This document shows, one piece after another, positions 32,931-42,952 of a stretch of 64,000 nt of DNA. Within the stretch, counting starts at the first letter, position 1. Every line of letters begins with the position of its first letter. The DNA is taken from NCBI RefSeq assembly GCF_019703515.2, contig NC_059374.1:12808245-12872244 (forward strand). The letters run 5' to 3'. The translations under genes were made by a program, and so were the position numbers. Origin of the DNA: Myxocyprinus asiaticus. Lineage: Eukaryota; Chordata; Actinopteri; Cypriniformes; Catostomidae. The notes beneath the pieces were generated by a model that was given only the letters and a program-made list of their open reading frames with translations, was not told where the DNA came from and did no database searches.

Positions 32931-33245
32931 CATTTTTGAGTTACAGATGCCATTGTAGAAATTCACTATTCACAGTTGGCCAAGAGTGAAAGTGTTCAAT
33001 AACAGGACGGGTACTGAGATTAAGCAAGTAGTATTTAGTTGGCCATGTGATCTGAACATGGCAGCCCCCATTAGGGGACCCTCTCCATGTAGATTTAAAC
33101 AGCTTTTATAAGGTTACTAATATGACTAGAGTACTCATCTTGTGTGAGAAGTCATGATTTTAGACATATGTTTTAAAATTACAAATAATATCTTTTGAAG
33201 TTAAACCTTTTTAATTAGGAAAAAATTACTGAGTGCACTTTTGAA
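32931..33245. mobile_element. Truncated GTGCACTCAGTAATTTT-family repeat
   Basis: Collinear with 47901-48190 (shared words include ATGCCATTGTAGAAATT and GCTTTTATAAGGTTACT). The right end AAATTACTGAGTGCACTTTT is the inverted form of the left end of the 47.8-kb copy. The left half is missing: the DIRS right tip abuts the repeat interior, and no left half was found on the far side of the DIRS element. Confidence 0.7.
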
Positions 33246-33513
33246 GAACACGTTACTTTGTGTTTCTACGAGCCGCATCAGCAAGGGGTAGTCAGAGCGC
33301 CTCAACAAACCTCACAGGCACCGCAGCCTTAGACTGAGAACCAGGACATGTTCTTGACAGCTGAAAGAAGCACAACAGAATGTGGGGATCTCGAGACATG
33401 ATTTTTACACTATATTTTACATGATTTTCAACTACTTTTAACTTGAACTGTATGATGCTGAAAACCTCCAAAAGCTATATACTATATATGTTCTAACCTT
33501 AACAGTTATATAC
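33246..33513. other. No feature recognised
   Basis: Non-repetitive looking; no motif. Confidence 0.4.
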
Positions 33514-33518
33514 GTGTA

Positions 33519-33600
<82 letters not shown>

Positions 33601-33622
33601 TAGATAGATAGATAGATAGATA
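33514..33622. repeat. Compound (GT)n(TA)n(GATA)n microsatellite
   Basis: About 12 GT units, then about 30 TA units, then about six GATA units in direct succession. Confidence 0.95.
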
Positions 33623-33689
33623 ATAATATACTAATATAATAATATGCATTATTTATGTTTAATTATGTGTGTATGTCTGTGTGTCCTAG

Positions 33690-34016
33690 CACAACCCCCC
33701 TGTCCCAGACTACTCATTAGTATTCCATGCATTTGTTGGTGTGGGTATCCTTATGAGGACTCTCCACAGACATAATGATTTTTATACTGTACAAACTATA
33801 GATTCTATCCCCTAACCCTAGCCCTCACAAAAAACTTTCTGCATTTTTACATTATCAAAAAAACATTGTTTAGTGTGTTTTTTAAGTGATTTGAATTATG
33901 GGGACACTAGAAAAGTCCTCATAAACCACATTTATAGCATAATACCCTTGTAATTACCAGTTTGTAACCTAAAAAAATGTCCTCGTAAACCACCCAAACC
34001 CGCACGCACTCACACA
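33690..34016 (+). repeat. Old dispersed repeat beside (CA)n
   Basis: Runs from TGGGTATCCTTATGAGGAC through TCTATCCCCTAACCCTAGCC to GTCCTCGTAAACCACCC. This block next to a CA microsatellite is frequent in teleosts (memory). The words GTCCTCATAAACCAC and GTCCTCGTAAACCAC recur within it. Confidence 0.55.
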
Positions 34017-34129
34017 CACACACACATCTGTGGGAAATATGCAACCTTACCAAACCCACCAGAAAAGACCATGACCAGCCCACCTTTCTCACATGAACAC
34101 GGACAATGACAACCAGCCAGTCCCTTAAT

Positions 34130-34131
<2 letters not shown>

Positions 34132-34162
<31 letters not shown>
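34132..34162. repeat. (CA)n microsatellite
   Basis: About 15 CA units with one GCA interruption; a shorter CA run lies at 34010-34026. Confidence 0.9.
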
Positions 34163-34167
<5 letters not shown>

Positions 34168-35199
34168 CACACTGTTGTCCTCTAAAGCTCAATGTCAGTG
34201 TGTCCTAACCAACTCCATAACTTATCTTATGATCAGAGACAATAAAATAGTACCTGTGTTAAGCATATATTTCATTGCCTTATACTTCATAAAAGCATTG
34301 TATTGGATTAGAGGCCATATTAGCGAAATCTGAAAATGCCGTTTTTAATATTTACATCCTATATAACCTTATTTCATAGAGCAGAAGAAAGAAAAGTCAT
34401 TCAGGTTCGGAACAATGTCAGAATTTGTATTTTTGAGTGAACTATCCCTTTAAGAGCCAAGTGCATTGTTTGATGGAAAAGTGCAATAAAATGGATCATA
34501 ATACTCGTAATATTATATGATGTGGTTAAATAACCATAACACACCATGACTTCAACTATTAATATGAATTTCAATGTTTCCTCGTTTTATTTTAGTCATA
34601 GCTGCGAGCATGTAATAAACAGAGAAACTCAAATACAAGAAAACAACATTGAAATCCTCAACTAATTGTGAGGCATAACATTCAATGCGGCTGCATCTTT
34701 CCCCCTACTCCCATGGGAATCACTGTGGCAATCTGTCATACTTGTCACACCTTGCACACTGTTATAAATCTTTTTCCTTGTAAGTCATAAAAATAACAAG
34801 TGAGATCCATGTTCCAAGCTTCCAGAACAATCTCAACATCTCAAAGGAGAAGAGTGAATAACTGCTGGCAGGAAAGACACCTTGTTCAAAAATCCCGATG
34901 GTGGCTCTAACGATTCATAAATTACAGCACAAGACCAGACTGCTTACGCTGTAGCGCGCAATGAATCACTCCGTACGGAGGTGCTTCAGCTAGTTTAATG
35001 AAACTCACTGAAAAAAATGCCCTCACACCAATAAATCAAACCAGCAAAGGGAACTGGTTTACACTTTTACAATAGGTTGATTAGCTCTACCTGTGTCGAC
35101 TAGTCGTGGATCACATGACTTCAGCTGCACTCATTATCTAAGCTGACAGCAGGAGGAAAATTACATCCAAACTCTGTGTGATTATTTTTGTAAGGTAAC
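34163..35199. other. No gene recognised
   Basis: Includes one AGTTCACCC-family end (GTGAACTATCCCTTTAAG, 34437-34454) without a partner. Otherwise no motif. Confidence 0.4.
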
Positions 35200-35380
35200 C
35201 TGTAACTGTGGGGACTAGTTCTTTCAATTAGTCAAACTCCCACTTAGACTTTGGGAAACGTTTAATGTTACTTGAATTGGTGCTATTTTAGTGCATTTCT
35301 ATCTTTATACTGTGGAAGGCTTTGTTTGGAAAATGTTAATAAAGCATTATATTGTTATACATTGTTTTGTTTCTTTCCTA
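35200..35380 (-). repeat. Fragment of the TAGTGCTGTCAG-family repeat
   Basis: On the minus strand it parallels about 26637-26790: shared words, as written on the plus strand here, include GGGGACTAGTTCTTTC, ACTCCCACTTAGACTTTG and ATTTCTATCTTTA. Neither terminus of the family is present. Confidence 0.65.
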
Positions 35381-35458
35381 AGAAGGAAACAATGCCTTTT
35401 GACAGGAAAAGAAATATATTTATTAAATTTCAGCACTGACAGCACTAATATATGTATG

Positions 35459-35460
<2 letters not shown>

Positions 35461-35529
<69 letters not shown>

Positions 35530-35530
35530 G

Positions 35531-35562
<32 letters not shown>
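35461..35562. repeat. Compound (TA)n(CA)n microsatellite
   Basis: About 30 TA units (35461-35523) followed by about 18 CA units, directly next to a mariner-like element. Confidence 0.95.
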
Positions 35563-35567
<5 letters not shown>

Positions 35568-36108
35568 ATAATCCAAAACATTGTGACCACCTGCCTAATA
35601 TGCTGTTTATTCCTTCACCCTAAAGGTGTCCTGTGGTATCTGGCACCAAGACATTACAAGCAGATCCTTCAGGTCCTGTAAGTTGCGAGGTGGAGCCACA
35701 TTGGATCAGAATTGTTGGTCCAGCACATCTCACAGATGCTCAATCAGATTGAGATCTGGGGAATTTGGAGGCCAGGTCAACACCTTGAACTCTTCATCAT
35801 GTTCCTCAAATCATTCCCGAACAATGTGTGTAGGGTGGCATGGCGGGGTGGCATTATCCATCAGGGAATACCATTGCCATGAAGGGGTGTACCTGGTCTG
35901 CAACGATGTTCAGGTAGGTGGCACGTGTCAATTGATGTCCACAGGTCTTTACTCCTGACAATTTCTCCTGCATTCAACATGTTGACTACAAGAACTGATT
36001 GTTCACTTACTATCTAATCTACCCAGACCTTGACATGTGGCATTGTTAGGAGATGATCAGAATTATTCGCTTCACCTGTGAGTAGTATTGTTTTGGCTCA
36101 TCAGTGTA
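35563..36108 (-). mobile_element. Mariner/Tc1-like element, internally deleted
   Basis: The ends CACTGATAATCCAAAACA and TTTTGGCTCATCAGTG are imperfect inverted repeats; simple TA/CA tracts lie on both sides. On the minus strand the interior reads EFKVLTWPPNSPDLNLIEHL, the transposase C-terminus with the last acidic residue in the NxIE motif, then FRNLQDLK-like residues with stops. About half or more of a full-length transposase gene is missing and stops break the rest. Confidence 0.75.
35640..35830 (-). pseudogene. Mariner-like transposase C-terminal remnant
   Basis: Minus-strand translation contains KVLTWPPNSPDLNLIEHL, followed by a stop, then DVLDQQF, a stop, SNVAPPRNLQDLKDLLVMSW and CQIPQDTFRV. 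The arrangement W-P-x-N-S-P-D-L-N is the region before the third catalytic residue in Tc1/mariner transposases. No N-terminal DNA-binding domain or earlier catalytic aspartate is intact. Confidence 0.7.
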
Positions 36109-36110
36109 TA

Positions 36111-36111
<1 letters not shown>

Positions 36112-36163
<52 letters not shown>
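36112..36163. repeat. (TA)n microsatellite
   Basis: About 25 TA units immediately right of the mariner-like element. Confidence 0.95.
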
Positions 36164-36168
<5 letters not shown>

Positions 36169-36196
36169 TTTTGTTTGTTTGTTTTTTGTTTTTTGC

Positions 36197-36545
36197 CTGT
36201 CAATATAATGTTCTAGTCATATTTTACTCTAAAATTATATTTTGCATTTAGAAAATGAAGCCTATTTTTATGACCATTAAGATTTTTTACATTGTGAGAT
36301 TATTTTCATGACAGTTACACACATTTTACCCATAATTCTCAATCACAATGCAAAAAAAAAGATGGTCAATAAGATATTGTCATTACCACAATTTTTTTTT
36401 TCAATTTAAGATTTAGAATTCTCATTCCTGCAAAGTGAAAAAAAATTATGCATTGTTTAAATTGTTAACTTTTAATCATCATACTGTAGTAGTACTCCCT
36501 TGGTGCTGCCTTTAATTTTCATTTATTATTACAGAAAAATACTTT
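36197..36545 (+). mobile_element. Partial copy of the 110-bp-array element
   Basis: Begins within the terminal block (CTGTCAATATAATGTTCTAG), passes GAAAATGAAGCCTATTTTTA, has about one unit of the array (CATTGTGAGATTATTTTC to GATGGTCAATAAGATATTG) and then the right-side block GTAGTAGTACTCCCTTGGTG. The same blocks in the same order occur in the element at 37192-40283. Confidence 0.7.
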
Positions 36546-37191
36546 CCAAGTCAAGACTACAGCAAAGGCTTCGGGCAACTGACCCTTGCTGTGCGGGAAA
36601 ACATCAAACTATGAACTTCTTTTAAGAAGGACTTTAGAAGAAGGAGTTGAAACCATGAAAGTGTGAGCTTAAAATAAAGTCTGAGACAATCATTGTCATA
36701 TTGTTCATAGGATGATGATAACACCATATACAATGAATCCTTTTTTTTTTCTTCTGTCAAATGTGGGATAACCATTATTGATTTTAAAAGGTACTGGAGG
36801 GTAAGGGATGTTGTTTTAAAATGATAAAGCTCAATTTTCTCCCGATCTAGCCTGAGGAAGAAAGAGCTATCAGAGCAGTGCATCCCCCTTGAGACGTTAG
36901 CAGAGTTTGTCTTTTTGTTTCTACCATCAGGATGTGGGAAAGAACGCTTTGATCATCGTGTGGAACTTTTCTACAGCTCACAGCATGAAAGGGTAAGAAA
37001 CGTTTCCATCCAGTGCGACAGAAGGAGCTGAAAGAGAAAATGATGTGCAGAAGGGAGAAGAAAGTAGGACAAAGCACTGTAAAAAAAGCACAACTGGACA
37101 ACAAACAAACTGTTGCAGATAAACACAGAGAAACCAGCGCCAAGGGCTTTTAATAAAAATATGTACAGGACAGTATTTGAGACTAAAAGAA
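36546..37191. other. No gene recognised
   Basis: Separates two copies of the same repeat. The minus frames at 36557-36883 and 36847-37143 have no recognisable domain. Confidence 0.4.
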
Positions 37192-37299
37192 GGGTGATTC
37201 TCACAAAATCTGTCAAGAATATGTCCTGGTCCTATTTTACTTCAAAATCAAAAGAAACAAATGAAAAATAATATTTTATGAATAGAAAAGTGAAACCTA

Positions 37300-38260
37300 T
37301 TTTTTAGAACCATTAAGATTTGTAATTTGTGACATTTTCATGATGCACATTTTAACCCCAATTTTCTTAACTGCAATGTGAAAAAAGCTGGACAAAAAGA
37401 TATTCTCATTACCACCATTTTTTACATTGTGAGATTATTTTAATGGCAGTTAAGCACATTTTACCCCCAACTCTCAGTACTGCAATGCAAAAAATGATGG
37501 TCAATAAGGTATTCTCATTACTGCAAAAGTTTTCCATTGTGAGAATATTTTCACGACAGTTATGAACATTTTACCCCGCCCAATTCTCATTATCGCAATG
37601 CGAAAAAAGATGTACAATATGATATCATTACCGCAATTTTTTTATTTTCATGACAGTTACACACAATTTACCCCTAAATCTCATTACCGAAATGTGAAAA
37701 AAATATGGTCAATAAGATATTCTCATTACTGCAATTTTTTTAACATTGTGAGATCATTTTCATGACAATTACACACATTTTACCCCCAATTCTTATTACC
37801 GAAATGCAAAAAAAGATGGACAACAAGATATTCTCATTACCGCAATTTTATTTACATTGTGAGATTATTTTCATGATAGTTATGCACAGTTTATCCCCCA
37901 ATTCTCATTACCGCAATGCAAAAAAAGATGGTCAATAAAATATTCTTATTACTGCAAGTTTTCCATTATGAGAAAATTTTCATGAGAGTTACACACATTT
38001 TACCCCCAACTCTCATTATCGCAATATGAAAAAAGATGGTCAATAAAATATTCTTATTACAGCTATTTTTTAACATTGTGAGATTATTTTCATGACAGTT
38101 ATGCACAATTTATCCCCCAATTTTCATTACTGCTATGCAAAAAAAGATGTTCAATATGATATTCTTATTACTGTGATTCTTTTTACATTTTAAGATTATT
38201 TTCATCACAGTGAAGTACAGGTTACTCCCTCCAGTTTTCATTACAACAATAAAAAAAATA
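37300..38260 (+). repeat. Tandem array, period about 110 bp, 8-9 units
   Basis: Each unit carries TTGTGAGATTATTTTCATGA, a CACATTTTACCCCCAA-like stretch, CTCATTACCGCAATGC and AAAAAAGATGGTCAATAAG. The word TATTCTCATT (or TATTCTTATT) starts at 37401, 37510, 37718, 37829, 37941, 38049 and 38160, with a shortened unit near 37622. Spacing is therefore 108-112, with one unit of about 96. Units differ at several positions. Confidence 0.9.
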
Positions 38261-38279
38261 AAAAAAAATTTTAAAAAAA

Positions 38280-38282
<3 letters not shown>

Positions 38283-38314
<32 letters not shown>
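38283..38314. repeat. (TA)n microsatellite at the Tc1 insertion site
   Basis: TA units end exactly at the left TA of the Tc1 element; a shorter TA run continues on the right side (39899-39909). Confidence 0.9.
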
Positions 38315-38317
<3 letters not shown>

Positions 38318-39898
38318 GTGCATCTCAATAAATTAGAATGTCATGGAAAAGTTCATTTATTTCAGTAATTCAACTCAAATTGTGAAACTCGTGTATTAAA
38401 TAAATTCAATGCACACAGACTGAAGTAGTTTAAGTCTTTGGTTCTTTTAATTGTGATGATTTTGGCTCACATTTAACAAAAACCCACCAATTCACTATCT
38501 CAAAAAATTAGAATACATCATAAGACCAATAAAAAAAAACATTTTTAGTGATTGTTGGCCTTCTGGAAAGTATGTTCATTTACTGTATATGTACTCAATA
38601 CTTGGTAGGGGCTCCTTTTGCTTTAATTACTGCCTCAATTCAGCGTGGCATGGAGGTGATCAGTTTGTGGCACTGCTGAGGTGGTATGGAAGCCCAGGTT
38701 TCTTTGACAGTGGCCTTCAGCTCATCTGCATTTTTTGGTCTCTTGTTTCTCATTTTCCGCTTGACAATACCCCATAGATTCTCTATGGGGTTCAGGTCTG
38801 GTGAGTTTGCTGGCCAGTCAAGCACACCAACACCATGGTCATTTAACCAACTTTTGGTGCTTTTGGCAGTGTGGGCAGGTGCCAAATCCTGCTGGAAAAT
38901 GAAATCAGCATCTTTAAAAAGCTGGTCAGCAAAAGGAAGCATGAAGTGCTCCAAAGTTTCTTGATAAAAAGGTGCAGTGACTTTGGTTTTCAAAAAACAC
39001 AGTGGACCAACACCAGCAGATGACATTGCACCCCAAATCATCACAGACTGTGGAAACTTAACACTGGACTTCAAGCAACTTGGGCTATGAGCTTCTCCAC
39101 CCTTCCTCCAGACTCTAGGACCTTGGTTTCCAAATGAAATACAAAACTTGCTCTCATCTGAAAAGAGGACTTTGGACCACTGGGCAACAGTCCAGTTCTT
39201 CTTCTTCTTAGCCCAGGTAAGACGCCTCTTACGTTATCTGTGGTTCAGGAGTGGCTTAACAAGAGGAATACGACAACTGTAGCCAAATTCCTTGACACGT
39301 CTGTGTGTGGTGGCTCTTGATGCCTTGACCCCAGCCTCAGTCCATTCTTTGTGAAGTTCACCCAAATTCTTGAATCAATTTTGCTTGACAATCCTCATAA
39401 GGCTGCGGTTCTCTCAGTTGGTTGTGCACCTTTTTCTTCCACACTTTTTCCTTCCACTCAACTTTCTGTTAACATGCTTGGATACAGCACTCTGTGAACA
39501 GCCAGCTTCTTTGGCAATGAATGTTTGTGGCTTACCCTCCTTGTGAAGGGTGTCAATGATTGCATTCTGGACAACTGTCAGATCAGCAGTCTTCCCCATG
39601 ATTGTGTAGCCTAGTGAACCAAACTGAGAAACCATTTTGAAGGCTCAGGAAACCTTTGCAGTTGTTTTGAGTTGATTAGCTGATTGGCATGTCACCATAT
39701 TCTAATTTGTTGAGATAGTGAATTGGTGGGTTTTTGTTAAATGTGAGCCAAAATCATCAGAATTAAAAGAACCAAAGACTTAAACTACTTCAGTCTGTGT
39801 GCATTGAATTTATTTAATACACGAGTTTCACAATTTGAGTTGAATTACTGAAATAAATGAACTTTTCCACGACATTCTAATTTATTGAGATGCACCTG
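38315..39898 (-). mobile_element. Tc1-like element with ~200-bp terminal repeats
   Basis: The left repeat (38315-38515) and right repeat (39698-39898) both start CAGGTGCATCTCAATAAATT when read inward, and by eye differ at only about three positions over 200 bases. TA lies on both sides. Between them is a full-length but interrupted DD34E transposase gene on the minus strand. It is inserted in the (TA)n tract at the right edge of the 110-bp array. The high identity of the repeats suggests a fairly recent insertion. Confidence 0.95.
38595..39599 (-). pseudogene. Tc1 transposase, full length with four in-frame stops
   Basis: Start chosen at the ATG giving MGKTADLTVVQNAII, with the end at a stop at 38595-38597: 335 codons, the usual Tc1 length, all in one frame. 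Order: helix-turn-helix part (FIAKEAGCSQSAVSKHVN, then GRKKCGRKRC), first catalytic Asp in FSDESKF (about 39150), then QSVMIWGAMSS, second Asp in QQDLAPAHTA, and Glu in NSPDLNPIENLW. Exactly 34 residues separate the second Asp and the Glu, so this is DD34E. Stops lie at 39414-39416 (TGA), 39375-39377 (TGA), 39234-39236 (TAA) and 38640-38642 (TGA). No frameshift was seen, so decay is by point substitution only. Confidence 0.9.
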
Positions 39899-40283
39899 TA
39901 TATATATATTCTTATTACCACAATGTGTACAAATTATATATTATTTAAACTGTAAAGTATTCATAAATCATAGTAGTACTCGCTTGGTATTGCCTTTGAG
40001 TTTTCTAATTTTAATAATAAAATAAATAATTGTACAACTGCATCTTTTTTTGTTTACTGTAATACAGTAAAAAAATTAAGTTTTACAGTACTGATAATTG
40101 GGTGGTAAAATGTGCTTAAGTTTTAGCTTAAAAATCTTAATGGTCCTAAATGTAGGCTTCATTTTCTTTATGCAAAATAAAATTCCAAATATATAAATAT
40201 ACAAACAATTTTTGTTTTTTTGTGCATTTATTTGGGGTTAATTAATCAAGACATTTTCTTGACAGGTTTTATGAGAATCCCCC

Positions 40284-41155
40284 AGAATTGACAGTGCACA
40301 TTAACTGCACATCTGGAGCTCTCCTGAGCAAAAAACAAAAGGAATAAATGCCCATAGACGTGCCTGTGGTGTCCAAGGTCAACTCTGATAGGAAATAAAT
40401 GGTGTGATTAGGTACAACTAATACAACTTTTTTTGTTTTGAAGAACATTTATGCTGGTCTTTTCCATTCAATGAATATTACTTTCCCCTACGCTGTAGCT
40501 CTCTAATCCCGAACCTGGCACAACAGGTCGAAAGGAGTCATTTGAATATATGCAAATGACATATGAGGGCAAATAACAATATATTTTGATCTGTTAGCTA
40601 CACAAAGCTGGCTTCAGAAGACTTGGAATATAGTGCACATATGAACTAATTTTATGGTATTTTATGATGCTTTTACATTATTTTCTGAGCTTGATGAGAT
40701 CTGTCCCCATACACTTTCATTGTAAGGAAAAGAGCAGCATGATACATGCACAATGCAAATACAATATTGGCAAGAAATCAAAGTTGGAGTCTCCCACCTC
40801 CCCAAACCTGGCACAGAGCAAAAGAAAAAAATTATCAATAGGCAGAGGCATGCAAAACTATATCAATGATTTTCAAATGGGGGAGTGAGATAGATAGATA
40901 AGCAATCAAATGAGTGGGCATGATGCCAAAGCATGGGTACCAGTTACTGCTGAGGATGGTGGCAGAGGGATTAGAGATGCCCAGCGGGCACAGATGGCAT
41001 GGAAGTCTTATGGGTCCCATTCATAGGTCACCCGCTATACAATAACCTCTACAGAACCTCCAGGCTATTCATAATTCACACAAGATTATTCCACATCTTC
41101 TCAAAGACAGCCTCTCAATGTGTTTTCATCCTTTATTTTCTACAGCAGCAATTAT
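40284..41155. other. No gene recognised
   Basis: Apparently unique sequence; the frame at 40664-40888 has no motif. Confidence 0.4.
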
Positions 41156-41397
41156 TTAAAAGGATTGTTCGCCTATAAAATGACAATTCTGTATGACTTA
41201 GCTTTTCCCATTTAACACAAAAAGGATTGTAAAACAGAATGACAGTCTTTCATTGGAAAGAAGATGCAATTAAAGTAAATGGTGACTGAGTCTAACATTG
41301 TATCAAACTTCTCATACAGGTTTGAAACAACATGAGGGTGGATAAATGATGACAGAATTGTCAATTTGGGGTGAACAATTCCTTTAACTTCTAAAGT
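41156..41397. mobile_element. AGTTCACCC-family MITE, complete copy (about 240 bp)
   Basis: Left TTTAAAAGGATTGTTCGCC and right GGTGAACAATTCCTTTAA are inverted ends. Just inside, AATGACAATTCTG is answered by CAGAATTGTCAATT. The interior has GTATGACTTAGC and ACAACATGAGGGTGG, standard blocks of the family (memory). A second scrap, GACAATTCTGTATGACTTAG, occurs at 41717-41736. Confidence 0.75.
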
Positions 41398-42331
41398 AAG
41401 AGAATATATGTTCTTTAAATTTCTATAAAGTTATCTATAAAACAAGGCCAACACCTTGAAAATATGCTTTCGTAAGTGAAGTGATGTAATTTCCAGAGAT
41501 GCTGGTTCACAGGGGCAATTCAAAAAGACACTTGTGCAGGCGAATAAAATAGATGTTATCAGTGTCTTTTGTCAAGACATTTAATCAAAAGAGCCACAGT
41601 GAAATGTCACGTCCCCTTCAGGCTGAGCTGCAGGGGCGTTTGTCACTGAGTGGCATCCACCAATTAAATTGTTATGATAGTGGTAAATTCTCCAAAATAC
41701 GATTATGGATCAATGACAATTCTGTATGACTTAGCATTTTCCGGAAGCTACTTTGAAACTCTAGCTTTTCAAGTTACAATCTACAGATATTTTCAAGTAG
41801 TTTATCTAAAATCAAACTACAAAACAATAAGACAAAAAATAGCGATGTAGCGTTTTGTTGCACTATGTCAGAAAAAGCTTGTTTTAAAAACAGCTGAGCT
41901 ACTGTCAAGCAACTGAAAAATTGTGTTAAGTTAGCAACATTTACTTAGCAACATATATTTTAATTTTAGTTAGATAGTCCCTAACAATACTTCAAAGTGA
42001 GATGAGAATAGTTTATTTCTACTTCCTGTCTGTTCCATTCTGACTGTTCTAGGAGGCTGAAGGTTAAGTCATTATTGTCTTCTGTCTGATGGTGCACTGG
42101 ATCTAAGGGTGTCCTGTCACCATAAGGCTAACAACCCCATAGGCCCTGGCTTCAACTGTATCACAGTTTGCTGTAGTATGGGCACAGGCGTCACACATGG
42201 AAGTTCTTTCTCACCATCCTGGTTTTTCTCTTGGTTTCCTCCTTCAAGTTCTTTGCCAGGCTAAATAAGGGACAGATGAACCATTTGGAAAGCCCTGTGA
42301 TCCCTTTTAGTGATTTTAGACACACCCTTCA
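41398..42331. other. No gene recognised
   Basis: Contains the 41717 MITE scrap and a stretch (about 41745-41840) with AGCTACTTTGAAACTC and GTAGTTTATC that resembles a dispersed repeat. No coding motif. Confidence 0.35.
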
Positions 42332-42339
42332 CTCTTTAC

Positions 42340-42944
42340 TAGTGCTGTTGATTTAACGCTTTAATTTTGTGCGATAAATCATATGAAAAATAATGCAATT
42401 AATCATTATGGAATTTATGTATGTCCTCTTGATACATAAATTCTGTAATAAACCTGTAATAGATGTGTTTGTGTTCAGCAGGGGGCAGTCAGCGCAGCCT
42501 CAGCTTGGGTCTATACCATAAAAAAAGAAAAGAGTGGGCTGTTCTTAAAACTACTTGGCTGTGCAGGCAACACGCTTCATAAAACGAGAGCAGGCAGCAC
42601 GAAATGAGGAACCTTTCACAGATGATACGATTTGGTGTTCTCAGACGTGTTTTTCAAAGTTCCAAACTACTTTCAGCATCCTAAAGTGCAGCGTTTATGG
42701 CGTGAAACGGTAAAATGCGACGCAACCAAAGTGAGAAGCTCAAAGACCGTCTGTCTGATGCATGTGTACATGCTACATAGTCAAACAATTAATTTTGTAT
42801 TTATTTTCAAATATAATATATTGTCTTTATTTTGGGGCCTTTCTAAGCCAGTATTGATATTTGCGATTGTGATTAATTCCATGACGTAATCTGCAAATTA
42901 TGTAATTAATTCGATAAAACATTTCTTATCAATTGACAGTCCTT
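42340..42944. mobile_element. hAT-like element, non-autonomous (605 bp)
   Basis: The left end TAGTGCTGTTGATTTAACG and the right end CAATTGACAGTCCTT are imperfect inverted repeats. The flanking 8-mers CTCTTTAC (42332-42339) and CTCTTAAC (42945-42952) match at 7 of 8. The interior has no transposase. It resembles by end type the repeat at 24247. Confidence 0.65.
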
Positions 42945-42952
42945 CTCTTAAC

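Larger units (their letters stand above)
37192..40283 (+). mobile_element. TIR element with internal ~110-bp tandem array
   Basis: The left end GGGTGATTCTCACAAAATCT, then GTCAAGAATATGTCC, is answered by TTCTTGACAGGTTTTATGAG then AATCCCCC at the right. Further inside, the block with GAAGCCTATTTTT-like sequence recurs in inverted form near 40150 (AATGTAGGCTTCATTTTC). AGAA borders both ends and may be a 4-bp target duplication. The middle is a tandem array (37300-38260) followed by a Tc1 insertion (38315-39898). No transposase of its own was found. Class not assigned. Confidence 0.75.

Noticed and set aside
35347..35565. Val/Cys and Ile/Tyr repeat peptides
   Set aside because: Translations of (CA)n and (TA)n microsatellites.
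37300..38260. CRISPR-like array of regularly spaced repeats
   Set aside because: Units are contiguous 110-bp tandem repeats with no distinct spacers, in a vertebrate genome.
38686..38964. Plus-strand frame of 92 codons over the Tc1 element
   Set aside because: Antisense shadow of the minus-strand transposase.
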